A stretch of 6,757 nucleotides of DNA. Source: Akkermansia muciniphila. GTDB taxonomy: Bacteria > Verrucomicrobiota > Verrucomicrobiia > Verrucomicrobiales > V1-33. The notes under the pieces were generated by a model that had not been told where the DNA came from, did no database searches, and worked only from the letters and a program-made list of their open reading frames with translations. Where the stretch lies: the NCBI GenBank assembly GCA_943331195.2, contig CALQKQ020000208.1:1-6757 (forward strand). The letters run 5' to 3'. Made by a program: the position numbers and the translations under genes. Below are positions 6,741-6,757 of this stretch, piece after piece. Within the stretch, counting starts at the first letter, position 1. Each line of letters starts with the position of its first letter.

Positions 6741-6757
6741 AGCCGCCAAGCTATACC

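Overview
The window reads as a stretch of ordinary, GC-rich bacterial chromosome. It holds four complete protein genes and the first 39 codons of a fifth. I found no rRNA, tRNA, CRISPR array, transposase or phage gene. The gene content suggests a Gram-negative of the Verrucomicrobiota/Planctomycetota type: secreted metalloproteases with PPC and PKD domains, a monomeric NADP isocitrate dehydrogenase, an MFS carrier, and mostly weak ribosome binding sites. That placement is an inference from gene style and no marker gene confirms it. The plus strand is rich in C and poor in G across genes on both strands, most strongly to the right of about position 3000.

Left part (1-2918), all on the minus strand. 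In transcription order there is a secreted multidomain metalloprotease (905-2872), an intrinsic terminator (811-845), a small YchJ/UPF0225 protein (279-743), and the 5' end of a second metalloprotease-like secreted protein (1-118, cut by the window edge). The two secreted proteins have matching signal-peptide and early mature regions, including a shared ELGKGARG. A similar DNA block also lies at almost the same distance upstream of both start codons. This looks like a gene duplication that carried its leader along, with ychJ now between the copies.

Middle (2873-5293). A divergent intergenic region of about 200 bp separates the metalloprotease from a full-length monomeric NADP-dependent isocitrate dehydrogenase on the plus strand, with its substrate and coenzyme residues intact.

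Right part (5294-6757). A convergent gap of 139 bp holds a perfect 12-bp hairpin, a second weaker hairpin and two identical 21-bp direct repeats. Beyond it, on the minus strand, is an MFS transporter of the sugar/organic-acid type that begins close to the window edge.

The genes do not form one pathway. The clearest internal relationship is the pair of related secreted proteins. I see no convincing sign of an undescribed multi-gene system. The points most worth following up are the paralogue pair with its shared leader, and the repeat/hairpin element between the convergent genes.
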